The position numbers and the translations under genes are program-made. This document shows positions 25,438 to 38,329 of a DNA stretch of 64,000 nucleotides, piece after piece; position 1 is the stretch's first letter; each line of letters starts with the position of its first letter. Under the pieces are notes generated by a model. It saw only the letters and a list, made by a program, of their open reading frames with translations, was not told the origin of the DNA and searched no databases. Source of the DNA: Mangifera indica (lineage: Eukaryota; Streptophyta; Magnoliopsida; Sapindales; Anacardiaceae); assembly GCF_011075055.1 (NCBI RefSeq), contig NC_058138.1, positions 6,406,001 to 6,470,000 of the forward strand. Direction: 5' to 3'.

Positions 25438-28400
25438 CGAAAATTGTACTCATGAAGCATAACAATTTCCCTCACATAGATTTGACCAAACTTATTTGTA
25501 CTCACGATGTCCTTGACTGCTATTAAGTGTGCCATCTTGGTCAATCGGTCAACTATAACCCACAATGCATTATATCCTCCTCCGACCCTCGATAACTTAA
25601 CATAAAGTCTATTGATATGTGTTCCTATTTTCACTTAAAGATACTGAATGGTTGCAACAATCCGAATGGTCTCTAATGTTTGGCTTTAACCTACTGACAA
25701 ACTAAACATTTAGGCACAAAATCCACTATATCTCTCCTCATTCTTGACCACCAAAATGATCTCCTCAGATCCTAGTATATCTTTACACTCTCAAGATGAG
25801 CAGTGTAAAAAGAACTATGTGCTCAGTGAGGATCATATCTCTTAAGCTCTCCTCTCAAGGAATATATATTCTTTCTCTGAACCTCAAGATGCCCTTAACC
25901 ATACTGAAATTAGTCTTGGCATCTTGAGTAATTCTCTACCTTATCTATATATACCTCTTATCTGAAGCTTAGGCTACATAGATCTCATCCAAAATAGTTG
26001 ACTAAATCTGAAGGCCTACCGATTTCTATATGATCACCTCAATCTGTTCTCTCACCAACTCTTGCTACAACTTATGGTGAGTGGTAATCAGTAATAGGAC
26101 TATTTTTCTGCTTAGAGCATCAATAACCAAATTGGTCTTACCTAGGTGGTATTAAATCTCATAATCATAGTCATTTACTAGTTCTAACCACTGTCTTTGT
26201 CTCATATTAAGTTCCTTCTAAGTGAAGAAATAGTTGAGACTTTTGCGATTCGTGTAGATATTACTCTTTATCCTATATAGATAATGCCGCCATATCTTAA
26301 GAGCGAACATAAAGGCTACCAACTCAAGGTCATGTGTCGAGTACTTGGTCTTATACTCCTTTAATTTCTTAGAAGCATAAGCTATTACCTTACCCTTCTA
26401 TATTAACACTATTTCCAAACCTTGATGTGAGGCATCTGTATAGAAGTCATACTCTTCACCCTCTTCTAGCAAAGCTAGAATGGGAATTGATATCAATCTC
26501 CTATTTAGCTCTTGGCTACTTTACTTATTAGCATTCGACCATCTGAAAGAAACATCCTAATGAGTTAGTCATATAAGGGGTTAGGCTAACTTGGACAATC
26601 CCTTAATAAAGCGCTTGTAATAACCTGCTAAGCTGAGAAAACTTTTAACCTCTTTGACTGTCTTAGGCCTCTACCACTCTAATACAACCTTGATTTTGCT
26701 AGGTCTACTAATATGTCATTTGCTAAAACCATATACTCGAGGAATGCCACTTTGTCCAACTAGAAGTCATACTTGGAGAACTTAGCATATAATTGTTTCT
26801 CTCTTACTCTCTAGAGCACAAATCTTAAATGTTGTTTATGGTCCTCTCAAGTTCCAGAATATAACAGGATTTCATCAATAAACACCACTAAGATCTTATC
26901 TAAACAATCTTGGGACAACTTGTCATGAGTCCATAAATATTATCAAGACATTGGTCAATTCGAAAGGCATGACTACAAACTCATAATACTTATATCTAGT
27001 TTTAAAGGCATTCTTAGGTATATCATACTCTACTTGTTTGGTTCGATGAACCCACTACATAACCATTCTTACAACTATTTTTTAACTCTTGTAGCTCAGT
27101 TGGGGCCATTTTGTAAGGTGCTTTGGAAATCAACGGTATGCCTAAGGTTAGCTCAATACTAAACTCTAACTTTTTCTTAAGCGCCAACCCTAAAAGATTA
27201 TCAAAGAACAAATTTGGAAAATTTTGCACCCCTAGAGTATCTATTAACTACGTGCGTCAGGTACACCATCCATCCCTTACTTAACATTCTTTTGGCCTTG
27301 ACATTATTGATTATTATACTAAGAACTTGATCTTCACTAAAGTTAAACTGCATGCCATTATATAAGTTGAATTTAACTTTTTTCTTTCTGTAGTTTATTT
27401 CTTCACCATGTCTGCTCAAAAAGTCCATATCGATTATCATGTCAAACTCGAGCATGTCTATTACTATTAAGTTCACAACCATATCATGGCCATTTAGAGA
27501 AATTAACTCTCAAATTAGCATTTAACTGTTGTGAACCTTATCCCTATCTGATATAAGGAACGATTGTAGGCTCTAGTCCTAGTCTTTTTACTATGTTTCT
27601 AGCAATGAAACAATATGGGACACTAGAGTCAACTAAAGTATATAAAGGGCAAGTATGAAATGTTAACAAACTTGTCACTGTTGTAGGCTGACATCAGTTT
27701 GAGTCTGTGTAGTTGTAAATACTCATGTTGCTGGGTTGTGTACTATCAGGTAAAGTGACTAGACTACTTACATTTTTAGCATACCTTCTATCTACCTAAG
27801 TACTCATCAATATGCTTCTGGCCATATCTAGGACATGTAAAGGGATTATCGTGTCTAGGTTAATCCTCTCTCCTCTGTTTTTTACCTTTCAAATTCTTCT
27901 TGTTCTTAGGTTGGAAAGGTCTCTTACATTTGTTGTCTCTAGTTGGACCATTTCAGTTGCCATCTATAGTCATTTGACCCTACCTCTACACTTAGGCTAT
28001 TAACATAAGCTTCTCTAACAACTCTTTGTCCCTAGTCCTCTATTGCCTTATGGTCTCCAACCTTAAAGTCAACCAACAACCTTTAAAAAATATCTAAAAA
28101 GATTATCTCCCATCAGTATATCTTTGGTTATATCAAATAAGAGCTTTCCAAAGAATACCTCTAGTTTGCCTCTATCTGAGTTAGCTACACCTGGTGCATA
28201 TTTGGCTAAGGAGTTTAACTTGGTTAAGAACTTTTTAAATATCATGTTCTTTTTATTTAAGATGAAAGAACTCTTGTGCCTTCATATACATAACATCTAT
28301 TAATACATACTCCATCTTAAAGGCTTATCTAAAGTTAGCCCATGTAATTTTTGACACTCAATGGGTTCTACACTACATTTACCACCAAACCTGAGCATCA

Positions 28401-29075
28401 TCTTTCAATAGAAGGTTGACATACTAGATTTTAACAGTATCGATTATAAAGTAGATCCTTATGACATCCTTCACTGCTTCTGGCCATTCCTCAACTGGTA
28501 ATCCTCTTGATACTACACTCCCTTTGAAATCTAAAGGCTGATGATGACTAAATAGGTTGTAAATGGGATATGATTAACTTTTGCTGCTACCTATGATCTT
28601 TACTTGAGGTGCTCTTATGCTCATCTTATCTTGTTAGAAGGGTATCTCTATATCTAAAGGCTACTTTAACATTGGTAGGGCATGAGCTAAGTGCCTAACA
28701 CTATCTGATACCTAATTGTTTTGTCTCGAGATCTTTTCTATAATCTGGCAGATGGTAGCACTGTCAATGGTGTCATAACTGATATACCAGATATTTGTTC
28801 TTGAGCCTTAACTTAACTCCTCTCCTAGCTAAAGATCTCTAGGGCATTTCTAATCAACCTTTTGGATCTTTTTATACTAAAATGACAATAAACTTTAGGC
28901 ATATGTTACTTTAAACTGAAAGTAGGTCTAATGTACTTACATTAATAGGTGTGCGGGGGCGATCGATGCTATACGAAGGGGTTACTTTCCTTACTTAACT
29001 TTATATGTAATTTTAGACACATACATAAAACTTATCACTTTTTTGGGTACCAAGATCATGCTCTGATACCATAAA
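25438..29075 (-). mobile_element. Decayed Ty3/gypsy retrotransposon, internal region
   Basis: On the minus strand, in gypsy order: gag with a zinc-knuckle remnant near 27.8 kb (CPRYGQ, then a CxxC...H piece); retropepsin region at 27482-27203 (DMLEFDMIIDMDFLSRHG); reverse transcriptase remains at 26.5-27.1 kb; RNase H at 26.1-26.5 kb (FYTDASHQGLEIVLI, KGKVIAYASKKLKEYKTKYS, NMRQRQWLELVNDYD); integrase core at 25634-25440 (ALWVIVDRLTKMAHL, IYVREIVMLHE). Frames are full of stops. The integrase stops abruptly at 25437, and no 3' LTR is seen, so the element is truncated and dead. Confidence 0.85.
29060..29071 (-). other. Primer binding site of the gypsy element
   Basis: TGGTATCAGAGC on the minus strand, complementary to the 3' end of initiator Met-tRNA, 4 nt inside the LTR end at 29076. 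It fixes the element's orientation. Confidence 0.8.
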
Positions 29076-30900
29076 TGTAACAACCCTCACCAAATACATA
29101 CCCTTGATTAGAATATGACTGAAGAAACATGTAAACTGGAGCATTTAATTCATAATCTTACAATTAATGCATGATCACTACAACTAAAAGTGCAAAAAGG
29201 TGATAACCCAAAATAACACCTTATTTATTTAAAGTATATATAAAACGTATATGAAATCCATACATAAGAAAAGGGTACTAAAATATCAATATTGTATATG
29301 AATGATCCAAAATAAAATAATAATAATAATAAGGCCAAATGACTATTTCCCACCCAAGGTATGCTACAATCTCAAGTTTCCACCATTTATCTTTGATAAT
29401 ACCAAACACCCACCCATGAGTAGTTAAAATTAACGGAACCCTAACCCCTTGAAATTTTATCTCTTTTTACCCCTTGAAATTTTATCTCTTTTTACCCCCT
29501 TAAATTTTAAAAACTAAAAGTTTTCCCCAACCTGAGTTTTCAAAAATGGTAGTTTCAGCCTAGGGTTTCTTTTTGAAATCTCCAACGACATCTCCAACTT
29601 CATTATTGATGGCCTTTCCCTTTTGAAGCATCCTCTCCTTTTGATGATCTCTTTTCTCTCGTTTGGACACCCAATCAATGTTAGAGAAGCCTTGGAAAAC
29701 AAAGGACTTCGTCAGGAAAGACGAAGAACTTCGTCTTCCAAAGCTTCTTTGACATCGATCGAGTGTCCAAATGGGAGGAAAGATATTACCGAAAGGAGAG
29801 GATGCTTCAGGAAGGAGAGGTCATCGATAATGAAGTTGAAGATGTCGTCGGAGATTTCAAAAAGAAACCCTAGGGTGAAACTACCATTTTTTAAAACTTA
29901 GGCTAGGGGAAACTTTTAGTTTTTAAAACTTAGGGAGGCAAAAATAGATTATATTTTAGTTTATTTTTAATATTATAGAGAAAATGACAAATTTACCCTT
30001 ACCACCGTTAATTTTAACTGCTCATAGATGGGTGTTTGGTATTATCAAAGATAAAGGTGGAAACTTGAGATTACAACATACCTTGGGTGGGAAATAGTCC
30101 TTTGGCCTAATAATAATAATAATAATAAATGGAAAAGAAGTCCAAAATAATAATCATGCCTCTCATGTAGTTGCTTGTTAGACAGCTAATAATTCGCCTA
30201 TCTCACTGGTCACCTATACCTACAAAACATACAAAATGGAGCACATGTGTAAAACATTCAGTAAGTGGTGGCCTTTTGACACCCAAATTAATATAATAAA
30301 ACTTATAAGAAACCGACATTCCATTTGTAAGTTGGATGTGGTCATGATTCAACATCTTGGTACCTTAACATGGGTAATCTAAAGCTTGTGAAGACCTAAG
30401 CTGGAAATGACATATCTAATACCTTAGTGAAAGCTTAAGACACCTTATGTGTCACTAACTATCTTACCTTGCACATATTGCATACGACTAATTGGGACAC
30501 CTTGATCACATAGGAGAATCTCTGGTAGCAGCTCATTCCTTTACCACATAAATTAATCAGAACTATTGTCCAACCATCTAGGGATTACGCTACCTCAAGT
30601 ACATATATGGTGTATCCCATTGATTATGTGAGGAAGAACTAGAAGCCACATCTTTACCATACACATTTGAACTGAATTAAGTGGCTTGAGTGCATAATGT
30701 ATCTCATGGGTATTTGACCCTAATGCTTTCATGGTTATCATTACTTACGCACATAGCTAAAGGCTATTTAGATGTGTAACACTATCCTTAAGTTTTTTGA
30801 CTTTTGAACCAAATTCAACTCTGTCTGAGTTTGTGCCATCATCTACTTAGTCAAACACTCATTCTATGTTTTTCTTACTTAATTTATGGTGCTTCTTTAA
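29076..30900 (-). mobile_element. 5' LTR of the gypsy element (upper boundary uncertain)
   Basis: The LTR end TGTAACAACC (plus strand) lies next to the primer binding site. Sequence above it is LTR-like and is interrupted by the foldback MITE at 29333-30107. I could not place the other end, because the partner LTR is missing; 30900 is a guess. Confidence 0.5.
29333..30107. mobile_element. Foldback Mutator-like MITE, copy 2
   Basis: 775 bp. Ends GGCCAAATGACTATTTCCC and, inverted, GGCCAAAGGACTATTTCCC. Flanks TAATAATAA at 29324-29332 and 30108-30116 are identical 9-mers, though inside an AAT-rich tract. The two arms pair over nearly their whole length (about 380 bp each), with the turn near 29720. 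Inserted into the gypsy LTR, so younger than it. Confidence 0.8.
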
Positions 30901-31570
30901 TCTTCCTTCTTGGTTCTTCCTTTCTCTGCACATAACTTAAGGGTAAAATTATCTTTTAATTCTTCTTAAAGGTACACAATCGTGTGTTGGTCAACCCATG
31001 CCCCGTATGCCTTCCAATAGATATACTCGAATGTGTGGCAATATGCATATGACCTTGTATAGAGCTGATACACACAAAGAGTTGCTCTAACCACACTCAT
31101 GTACATCGAGTCACGTGCACCAAGTCACATGATCCTAAATACATGTTACCCATTTTTGGAAAGCCATACACAAGTATGCATCCTATACTATACAACCGTG
31201 CATGTCTTTCTTTAAAACTAGTGTAAAAAACACAAAGATTCCTAATTTTTTGAAATGACACATAGACATGTATAAGACCATACACGATCATGTATTACGA
31301 TTTAGAAATCCTATACTAGAATTTCTACGCTGTTTAGATCATCAATTAGACAAAACTAGCATTACCAGGACATAAGCAACCATTTCTAGACATACTAAAC
31401 ATGTCATTCATGCTATTATTTTACCATTAAAGACATACATAATCTCAATATATAAATTTTTTCCACAATAACATCATTCAAGCATAACTTTTTATCCAAT
31501 CAACATACCAATTATTTATATAATGTATTAGCAGATTCATAAGTATATTTATATACTTTAATGGCTAACA
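30901..31570. other. LTR-like sequence, boundary region of gypsy and copia elements
   Basis: No coding signal. The upper end (…GGCTAACA at 31570) is next to a polypurine tract, so at least part is the 3' LTR of the minus-strand copia element. Its other end was not found. Confidence 0.4.
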
Positions 31571-32150
31571 ATCTCCCCCTAAGATCATGTATAACATGCG
31601 CAATTCATTCAAAGTCATAAGATAATGATTCATAGTATGGTAGTCAACTTGTATATTAAAAACATAATTTTTTTTATAAAGTGTATCATATCATATGATA
31701 TGTCTTTTTAAATAAAATAATAATAAATTTGTAAAAAATAAGTTAAAGTTTTTTTTTAATATTTTTCCTTTTGTATTCCATGTCAATCTAATGTAACCAG
31801 TGTTTCTAATCAAAATATAAATGAAAGACTAAAATTATCTCATCAAATTGTAACTAACTTAGTCAAGAAAAGAGTATAGGAAAATAATTTAGAATTAAAT
31901 TTCATCATGAAAAAAAATAATGCAATAAAAAAATAAACAGAAATATAAATTTATATGTCAAAGAAAAATCATTCTTACTTCAAACTTTAATATATCCTTA
32001 AATAATAAATCCATTAACCAAATAAAAACAACCAAGACATTTTATATTCAACTTCTTACTCTTGAAGGAACTCAACTTTTCCTCTCAATCATTCAAGAGT
32101 ATAAAGGAATTGCTAGAAATATATCAAGCAAAAATCATAATATCTTCTTA

Positions 32151-32338
32151 TCAATCATTCATATCATTAAAATTAATGTCAATATCTATATCTCCACTAT
32201 TGTTATCACTATCATGTAAAATAGATAACTCATCTTCCTTTTCAATTTCTCTATCTTCTTCATGCATAGCTTCTATTTCATTCTCTTCAACCATTTTTTC
32301 CTTAACTTTTTTGTTGCTAGCATTCAAATTCCTTGGTC
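32151..32338 (-). pseudogene. Acidic C-terminal exon of an unrecognised gene
   Basis: Minus strand: acceptor TATAG, then 188 open nt ending in TGA. The product is Asn/Lys-rich then strongly acidic (VEENEIEAMHEEDREIEKED, ending DINFNDMND). It may be the tail of a hAT transposase-type or nuclear protein carried by a transposon. An intron-like AT-rich stretch precedes it. Family unknown to me. Confidence 0.35.
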
Positions 32339-33036
32339 CTATAAAGAAATCATCAAACCATCAATATATATATTACATTCAATTTTATATTAGAAGGATA
32401 GTTAAATTAAGAGAAATTAAATCAATTAGACTAAACAATAGGGGCTTAAGTGAATTTGCCAAAAAATTATAGATTAAACAAAAATGCCCTATTTTGTTGT
32501 AATGACCAAAATGCCTTTATATAAAAACCAAAAAAATTCCCATTATGATCATTAGGTTCATATGCTAAATTAGTAAAAAGTTTACCATAATGGGTCTTTA
32601 TCTACTGCTACAATTTAGGACATAATTTTTCGGTTTCCTTGGAAGTTTCTTTCTTACATAAGTATCTCATGACTAATACTCCTAATAGTTTGGTCTGACA
32701 AATTTTCCATATCTATGTTTGTATCATAATCTAAATCCTCAAGTCCTATTTCTTCTAGTAAGTGATTAAGATTATTAGGTAAGTATCTTCGTGGCTTTTT
32801 TGCTTAGCCTTTTCTTTTCAATGTAAGGAAGATTCTTTTTGTTAAATAAGACATCCTTTGTTTCAGATATTTTTCTGATTTTAATTCAAAAACCTCATAG
32901 CCCTTTTTGCCTAAGATTTAACTAAAAAAGACACATTCCCTGGCTTTTGTGCCAAATTTATCTAGTGGTCAGGGCTTGACATACAAGTAACATAAGCAAC
33001 TTACAACGCAAAGATGAAAATGATCAAGAATGTTTC

Positions 33037-33880
33037 TTTTTTTGAAAAAGTTAAAACTTTTATAAATAAAAAAAGAGTACAAAATAAGAGGGATGCTCCA
33101 AGCAAAGTTATAGAAGACTAAAAAAAAAAAATACAATGAGCATGTAAGCTCTTAAAAAACTATAACAAACTAAATAAAAGCCATAAAACAACAATAGAAG
33201 CATACAGGCTAAAACAGAAAAACCTAACTAAGTAACTACCATATAGCTCGATACTATGGTGGTATCTCATAACTGTGCTCCAAGGAAATGATCTTAATGT
33301 GAACCACATCACATATATCCGAAACAATCTCACGGTGATGCCAATAAACATGATGGAACACTCTATTATTCCTTTAATACCATATAAAGTAAACAGCGGC
33401 TGACAAGGATAATCAAGAAAGAAAATGTCAAAAGTCCCTTTTTTGCTTGAGGTGCAAGGATGCCTAGTGTACAACTAAGGACTATGAGAAACTCGACCAT
33501 GCCAAAAGAGTCTTGGCTTTGATTTCCCTCCAAATAGTGGTAGAGAAATCATAACTGAAAAAGAATGGTCATAAGTCTCTATAGTTGACCCATACATGAT
33601 ACAGACTATGGACTGCAAAACCTTATGATGTTGAAGGTGATCTATGGTACAAGAGATGACCAACGTGGTGAGCCAAAGAATAAAGGAATTTTAGGGAATG
33701 TGTTCTGAGAACCAAAACAGATGGTGCATAAAAGTAACATCTCACCATGCCCGTAACATGTCTCATGCAAAGTCAATCGAAAACTTACCAGAAGAGTGAC
33801 CCTTCTAGTTAGGTTGACAATATGGGAAACTAAAAGTACGAAATCTCTTTAGTATTTTAAGGGGAGGCTGGATTGAAAGC
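33037..33880 (-). mobile_element. LINE 3' fragment (zf-RVT region)
   Basis: Minus-strand pieces typical of the cysteine-rich end of plant L1-type polyproteins: SGKFSIDFA, HIPKNSFILWLTTL, LYGIKGI/AAVYFIWY and REIVSDICDVVHIKI, in the usual order but over several frames. It ends with AGTTTTAACTTTTTC followed by a short A-run at about 33037-33043. Inserted in the copia integrase, with about 45 integrase residues missing at the site. Confidence 0.7.
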
Positions 33881-34177
33881 AAAGTGCCCTGCAACTTGAA
33901 CTAAAAGATTATGTTTTTTTCCACAAAACCATTTTATTAAGGTATGTGTAGACAAAAAGTTTGATGCACCATCCCATGTTCGAGAAGAAAATTTTGAAAT
34001 TTTGGTGACAAAAATCTAGTTGCATTATCAAACATGACTCCTCTAACAAATTTGTTGAATTGAATTTTAGCCATTTTGACAAAATATTGAAATTACATTG
34101 GTGCTTCTCTGTTAGTTTCAATCAAGTAAACCTACGTCCTCATGAGCAATCATCAACTATTCTTAATGTACTAAATA

Positions 34178-36522
34178 TGTAACCTTTCTGAACCAATAGG
34201 TGTGTTACAAAAAAATGATAAAAGTTGCCCTATTTTTTTAGGGCTCGGGGAAAATTTTTTTCTATTATGTCTTGTAATATTCTTAATTAACAATTCACAT
34301 AAACCAGTCCTACCAATCGACTAGATTTTCATCACATAATTATAATTAACAAAATAAATACTTATTAGTAACCATCATAAAAATTAGCACCCACAGAAAC
34401 TTTATAACCAATTTCAATAACTACCATATATATATATACATATACACACACACACACAAAATCACATATATACATACAGGAAATAACATATATAGATATA
34501 TATGCCAATATTTATATCAAGTTTATATTTATGCATATATTCACATATACATCAAGGCATAAAAATCAACAAAAACATGGTGTTTTTCTCCTTTAGCCTC
34601 ATGTCTCACTAGTGCTCCCTTGGAACCTTTGTTGCAACTCTTTACCTATAAAATATTAAATTAAATGTAGTGAACAACCATGACTTAGTAAGAAAATCAT
34701 ACTTAATATTTAAAGCATTTCATACTAGTACTAATATCTTCCATACTCAGCGTGTTTGGGTTATTCACAGACAAAATAATTGACAGGGAACACGCTTTAA
34801 ACATATATCATAATTCTCTTCTTTCACCCATTTATTCATTTCCTTACTATACAAATATGATTCACTTGTTATGATTTATGCATGTATGAGTGCCATGATT
34901 TTTCTATTTTTTGATCATACATCTTTCTCAATTCTTTATCAGCCACATTGGCTTACATGTATGATTCTAATGTAAATGACTTTAATAAAATATTTGCTAA
35001 TTCTTTCTTTTTTTTTGTCAAATGTTTTCATTGACCAGTGTAAACTACATATGACAGTACTCGTACTCACCATACAAGGTACAATCTCCTCTTACACGCA
35101 TATTTCACTATTTTTTTCTTTGTTGTCCACACAGTACAGCTGATATTTTTCTTTGTTGTCCACACAGTATAATCGATATCTTTCTTTGCTGTCCATACAA
35201 TACAGCTCGCATGTAAGAATTTTAAGCACGTTTTCTGTTTTCCTGTATCATATGAGTCATTATAAAACCAAAAACATTTGTTTTCTATTTTCTGAAAAAA
35301 TGCATAACTTAGAAAATTTTTTTCCTCTTTCTTTTTTTTTCTGAAATCATGCATATGCTATGACTTCTCACGTATGTATGTATAACCATAACATAAAATA
35401 TGTCTATTCATTATTTTTCCTTATTCTTTTCACTCTTTATCAAACATCATATTATTTCCTCATGCATTTATATATATTTCATGCATTGAATTAATTTCAA
35501 AATATACAATATAGGCTTAATATAAGGGTTATTACACATATCATGCACATAATTAAGCAAAATTAACCTATATCACATAAAATGACATTTTTGCCCTTAT
35601 GGATATAAGCGTTATTCCATATATCATACACATAATTAAGTTAAAATTAACCTTATGGATAAAATTACATGCTTACCCTTAATGCCAATTCTTTCATCAA
35701 TTCATCATTTCTCATATATTCAACACACAAAATCCACTAAGCTAACCCTAGGAATATGAAATGTCTAAAATACCCTTATAGCCAAAAATTACATCATGAT
35801 TCCTAATGAATTTCTTTATCCTTTTAAGCATAAATCACCTTAATTCTAATACTTTACACACTTATACAGGTAAAAGTTATTTAACTAACCTAACTCAAAT
35901 TATTTCGAGTATGTAAAGTATGAAATTCTTACTTTTCTTTGCTAATTAGGTTATTTAAGCTTATCCTCACTCTTTTCTTCTTCCTAGCAACCTTAATCAA
36001 CCAAAAATATAATCATCCATCAAAACTCTAAACTTCACATCTCTTAAAAATTAAATTTTTTACCTTAAAACTTACCAGAATTGATAGATTATAACTGGAG
36101 GCTTTGAAAATTAGGTGGTTTAGCTAGGTTTTTTTTGGTGAATTTTTGCTTGAAGGAAAACTTTAGCTAAAATTATGGAGATTCTCGGCCAAGGAAGAAG
36201 AAAATGAATAGTTGGTTGGTTTTATAAGCTTTTTGGACTAATTTACCCCTGATCTTTTCCATAAATGACTATTTTATCCTTAGTCAATTACCAAAAACCC
36301 TTAGCACCACCATATAATTTCAGGTGTGCCATTCAATTTAAATTCCCACTTTGTCTTTTAAATCCTTCTAGAATGACCATTTTACCCCCTTTGAAAATTA
36401 TTGCTCATTTAGTAACTTTCTATAATTCTTTTACAATTTCTTTAAACAACAAGATATAAAATCAACTCTAGGGGTAGTTTTGGAAGTAGAGTTCACTGAC
36501 ATACCTGAATCTGAGTGTTACA
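34178..36522. mobile_element. Probable solo LTR (2,345 bp) inserted in the copia integrase
   Basis: Ends TGTAACCTTT and GAGTGTTACA form the TG...CA rule with a 6-bp inverted TGTAAC/GTTACA. The pentamer AAATA flanks both sides (34173-34177 and 36523-36527), an exact LTR-type target duplication. The copia integrase reading resumes across it. No gag/pol, primer site or polypurine tract is visible inside, so solo LTR is the simplest reading; a non-autonomous element is possible. Confidence 0.75.
35116..35211. repeat. Three tandem copies of a 33-bp unit
   Basis: TTCTTTGTTGTCCACACAGT and close variants start at 35116, 35149 and 35182. The unit length of 33 keeps an open frame on the minus strand (TVWTTKK repeated), but this is inside an LTR and unlikely to be coding. 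Confidence 0.8.
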
Positions 36523-37804
36523 AAATATGACTTGCCATTGAGTGTTTTTGTGTTATAGGATCCCCAAGTGTCTTAAATCTCTTATTACTTAAAGAAAAAA
36601 CATATCTAGTTTGTTTTGTCCTATGCCACACATCAGAAGACATCTTCTTTTAGCTAGATTTATCAACATTATAGAATTCCTTTATTCTTTGAAATTGAAT
36701 ATGCCTGAGCCTCATAGGAAGGATTTCAATGTCCAAATTTAGTCTTGTTGACTTTATTATAAGTTTAGGTTCTTTATGGAGGTAATAAAGTCTTATTAGT
36801 TCACCCACTCCAATAGTCTTCTTGGAGTAAGATCTTGCAAAACAAATACATTAGTTCCAAAAATAATTTTACAATTAGAGTCTTTAGTGGGCTTACTAAT
36901 TGAGACCACATTGCCATTAAAATTAGAGATCAATGAGGCATCCTTAATTAAGACAAATAATATGAGTTATTTTTGCCATTCCAATGGCTTCTACATTAGC
37001 TTGTTCATCAGTAGGAAGTGTAACCTGCAATTATTTTACTAGTTTTGTTATAAATTCGAGTAATGCAGCATTGAATACAATGTGATCCAAAGCTCCACTA
37101 TCTAATAGACAACCTTGGTGTTTAAAAGAGAATTTAGATATATCACCAACAAAATTCACCATGATAACTTCTTATTTTTCTTCTTCAAGATCCATCAACC
37201 AATCGAATTGTTTTTTAGTGAGATTTCTTGGGCTCAATTGCATTGGTTGTAGCACTTAACTTTTATGTGTCCAAAGGCTACTCAAATACCATGATATAAA
37301 ACATAATGTAATGAGAATAATTCTTTCACCTGCCTTGAAACACTATCATATGTACGTTATATAAATTGAGGGAGTGGTTGTAATTTCATGAGCTAAAGTG
37401 TACAACAAAGGAACAAAATAATGGGTATTGATTATAGAATCAATCACCAAATAGTCTTCCTTGATCTTAGGCGATTTTAGGAGTGAATAATTGTGGGAAT
37501 TGTCCAGATTCATAACAAAAACAACTTTCTCTGTATAAATATTAAGAATCAAATAAATAAGTGAAAATTAGTTAATGTACCTGACTTTCGTCAATTTGTA
37601 ATATAATAATCCTTAGGCAGCTTTCATGACCCGGCCACCACCATTCCAATGCACAGCTATAATTCTTCAATTTAGCACATTGCTTCACCACGTATCTTTT
37701 CAATTTCATCAAAAATCTACCATATATTTGTGTTTAAAGTTAATTGGCTAAGTATCAAAGTACTAAATTTCTCCGGTTACTTTTCATGCTTATACAACAA
37801 ACCA

Positions 37805-37935
37805 ACATAGTTGATTAGTTTGGGTTGAAATAGGAAAATAGGCCCATTGGGCTGTTATGGCTGCATCTCTAACCCTATAAAAATTTTCATGGTGACAGCT
37901 ATATCAATAATGATATTATCATTAATGAATTTTAC
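37805..37935 (-). repeat. Three-copy block, copy 3 (inverted)
   Basis: Reverse complement of the blocks at 16604 and 23285, for example GGCTGCATCTCTAACCCTAT and GGCCCATTGGGC. Confidence 0.6.
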
Positions 37936-38329
37936 TTAATAGTAAATATTAGGCCCATTGGATGCATTCAAGCCAGCTCTTACTTGACTAGGTGATGAGA
38001 GGAACTCTCCTCGAGCTAAACCTCCGTTATCTAGTAACCAATTTCACAATCATTATTTATAAGTTAATATTTAATCTTGATATAGACTCACTGAATCTTG
38101 TACCCAAGATCTGCGTCTTAAGGATTCCCAGCTATCATCGCTCCAACTATCCTTAGGAGTCTTCTTCAAAGATTTTGCTTTACCGCTCATACTACTGCTT
38201 GGGGTGAAGTGTTCTATCATTACATCAAGCCTAAAAGTTTGATGTGGTCAATTCAGCTATAAACTATAAAGAAAGGGATCAATTATGCCTATGAGTTTAT
38301 CAGGTATGAAACTAGAATCAGCAGGGAAG

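Larger units (their letters stand above)
31571..37303 (-). mobile_element. Decayed copia retrotransposon with nested insertions
   Basis: Minus strand. A degenerate primer site (TGGTATTTGAGTAGCC) lies near 37275-37291. Gag is almost wholly lost. Protease remnant at 37.05-37.13 kb (CLLDSGALDHIVFNAA). Integrase zinc/core start at 36.5-36.75 kb (TWGSYNTKTLNGKSYF), continuing at 33.85-34.17 kb (MAKIQFNKFVRGVMFDNATR, then FQNFLLEHGMVHQT). Integrase C-terminal region at 32.83-33.01 kb (DKFGTKARECVFLVKS). A polypurine tract (TTAGGGGGAGA) lies at about 31572-31582. Broken by an LTR-type insertion (34178-36522) and a LINE tail (33037-33880). Confidence 0.75.

Noticed and set aside
29514..29901. 62- and 92-codon frames on opposite strands
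   Set aside because: They are the two arms of the same foldback MITE and encode near-copies of each other (KASLTxIxCPN).
33160..33663. Minus-strand frames of 104 and 62 codons as genes
   Set aside because: They are frame-shifted pieces of the LINE zf-RVT region.
34424..34510. (TA)n(CA)n tract as a regulatory site
   Set aside because: Simple sequence inside the presumed LTR; nothing suggests regulation.
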